A stretch of DNA of 64,000 nucleotides, from the NCBI GenBank assembly GCA_025360225.1, contig JANYCN010000018.1:35038-99037 (forward strand), written 5' to 3'. Each line of letters opens with the position of its first letter. Position 1 is the stretch's first letter. Both the position numbers and the translations under genes were made by a program. Source of the DNA: Actinomycetes bacterium (GTDB lineage Bacteria > Actinomycetota > Thermoleophilia > Gaiellales > F1-60-MAGs149). This document shows positions 63,917-64,000 of the stretch, one piece after another. The notes under the pieces are model-generated. The model ran no database searches. It had not been told where the DNA came from and worked only from the letters and a program-made list of their open reading frames with translations.

Positions 63917-64000
63917 CTAGTGGCGTGGTTGCGAGATGGCATGGTCATTGGGTGTCTGGAGCGAGCGGGAGCGTCGCGCGTCGCGCAGCGCTTGCTGGGG
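63917..64000. mobile_element. MITE-like structured repeat, copy 3 (cut by window end)
   Basis: CTAGTGGCGTGGTTGCGAGAT starts at 63917 and the following 60 bp match the reverse complement of the right half of copies 1 and 2, including GGTCATTGGGTGTCTGGAGCG and hairpin B. It is therefore in the opposite orientation and continues beyond the window. Confidence 0.8.

Noticed and set aside
63769..63948. Longer start of the secreted protein within repeat copy 3
   Set aside because: The signal peptide and AGGAGG mark the start at 63765/63768.

Overview
The window is 64 kb of very GC-rich DNA, densely packed with genes that often overlap by 4 bp (ATGA/GTGA). It carries no rRNA or tRNA genes, no CRISPR array and no prophage. 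The gene set suggests an actinobacterium, and my inference is a deep-branching class such as Thermoleophilia. The supporting signs are class II (B12) ribonucleotide reductase, an F420-type nitroreductase-fold protein, the DnaE2/ImuB/DUF6504 mutasome, Gram-positive-type LexA boxes and an abundant LamG/RHS/FnIII secretome. About sixteen genes have a TANNNT-like -10 element 6-8 nt before the start codon and no Shine-Dalgarno sequence. This indicates widespread leaderless transcription, and I used it to choose many starts.

Layout. 1-2.3 kb: end of argH, then lysA. 2.3-5.8 kb: PilZ-like, bicupin and unknown genes, plus an 86-bp REP-like palindrome. 5.8-11.8 kb: histidine operon on the minus strand (yerC-hisG-hisCB-hisH-hisF-hisIE) with an in-frame HisC-HisB fusion; hisA lies outside it on the plus strand. 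11.8-16.9 kb: an operon of molybdopterin oxidoreductase, Fae-like formaldehyde-activating enzyme and an enolase-superfamily enzyme, divergent from a Cys/Met-metabolism PLP lyase. 17-18 kb: a secreted NlpC/P60 hydrolase.

18-30.7 kb: secreted proteins around one palindromic divergent promoter. An exordium-like/FnIII protein faces a three-gene polymorphic toxin operon: a LamG-type protein whose signal peptide is separated by a G10-tract frameshift, a 2,205-residue RHS protein with HINT domain and unidentified toxin tip, and a candidate immunity gene. 30.7-39 kb: CorA-like transporter, rhodanese, AI-2E-type permease, nrdJ and unknown genes. 39-42.1 kb: a PAS-GGDEF-HD-GYP protein, the first copy of a structured MITE-like repeat and a PHP phosphatase.

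42.1-48.9 kb: a DNA-damage locus. dnaE2 and imuB-DUF6504 each start beside a perfect LexA-box palindrome. Each box is shared with a divergent partner: a cytochrome P450, and a 19-codon CxxC micro-ORF coupled to a LysE-type exporter. 49-54.4 kb: one 1,798-residue coiled-coil protein with four recurring R-[IVL]-D-P motifs. 54.4-60.5 kb: SDR, trpS, and a MurR/RpiR regulator-glutamate racemase-aminotransferase-serine hydrolase operon that looks devoted to cell-wall amino acids. 60.6-64 kb: secreted proteins and two more copies of the MITE-like repeat, in opposite orientation around one gene.
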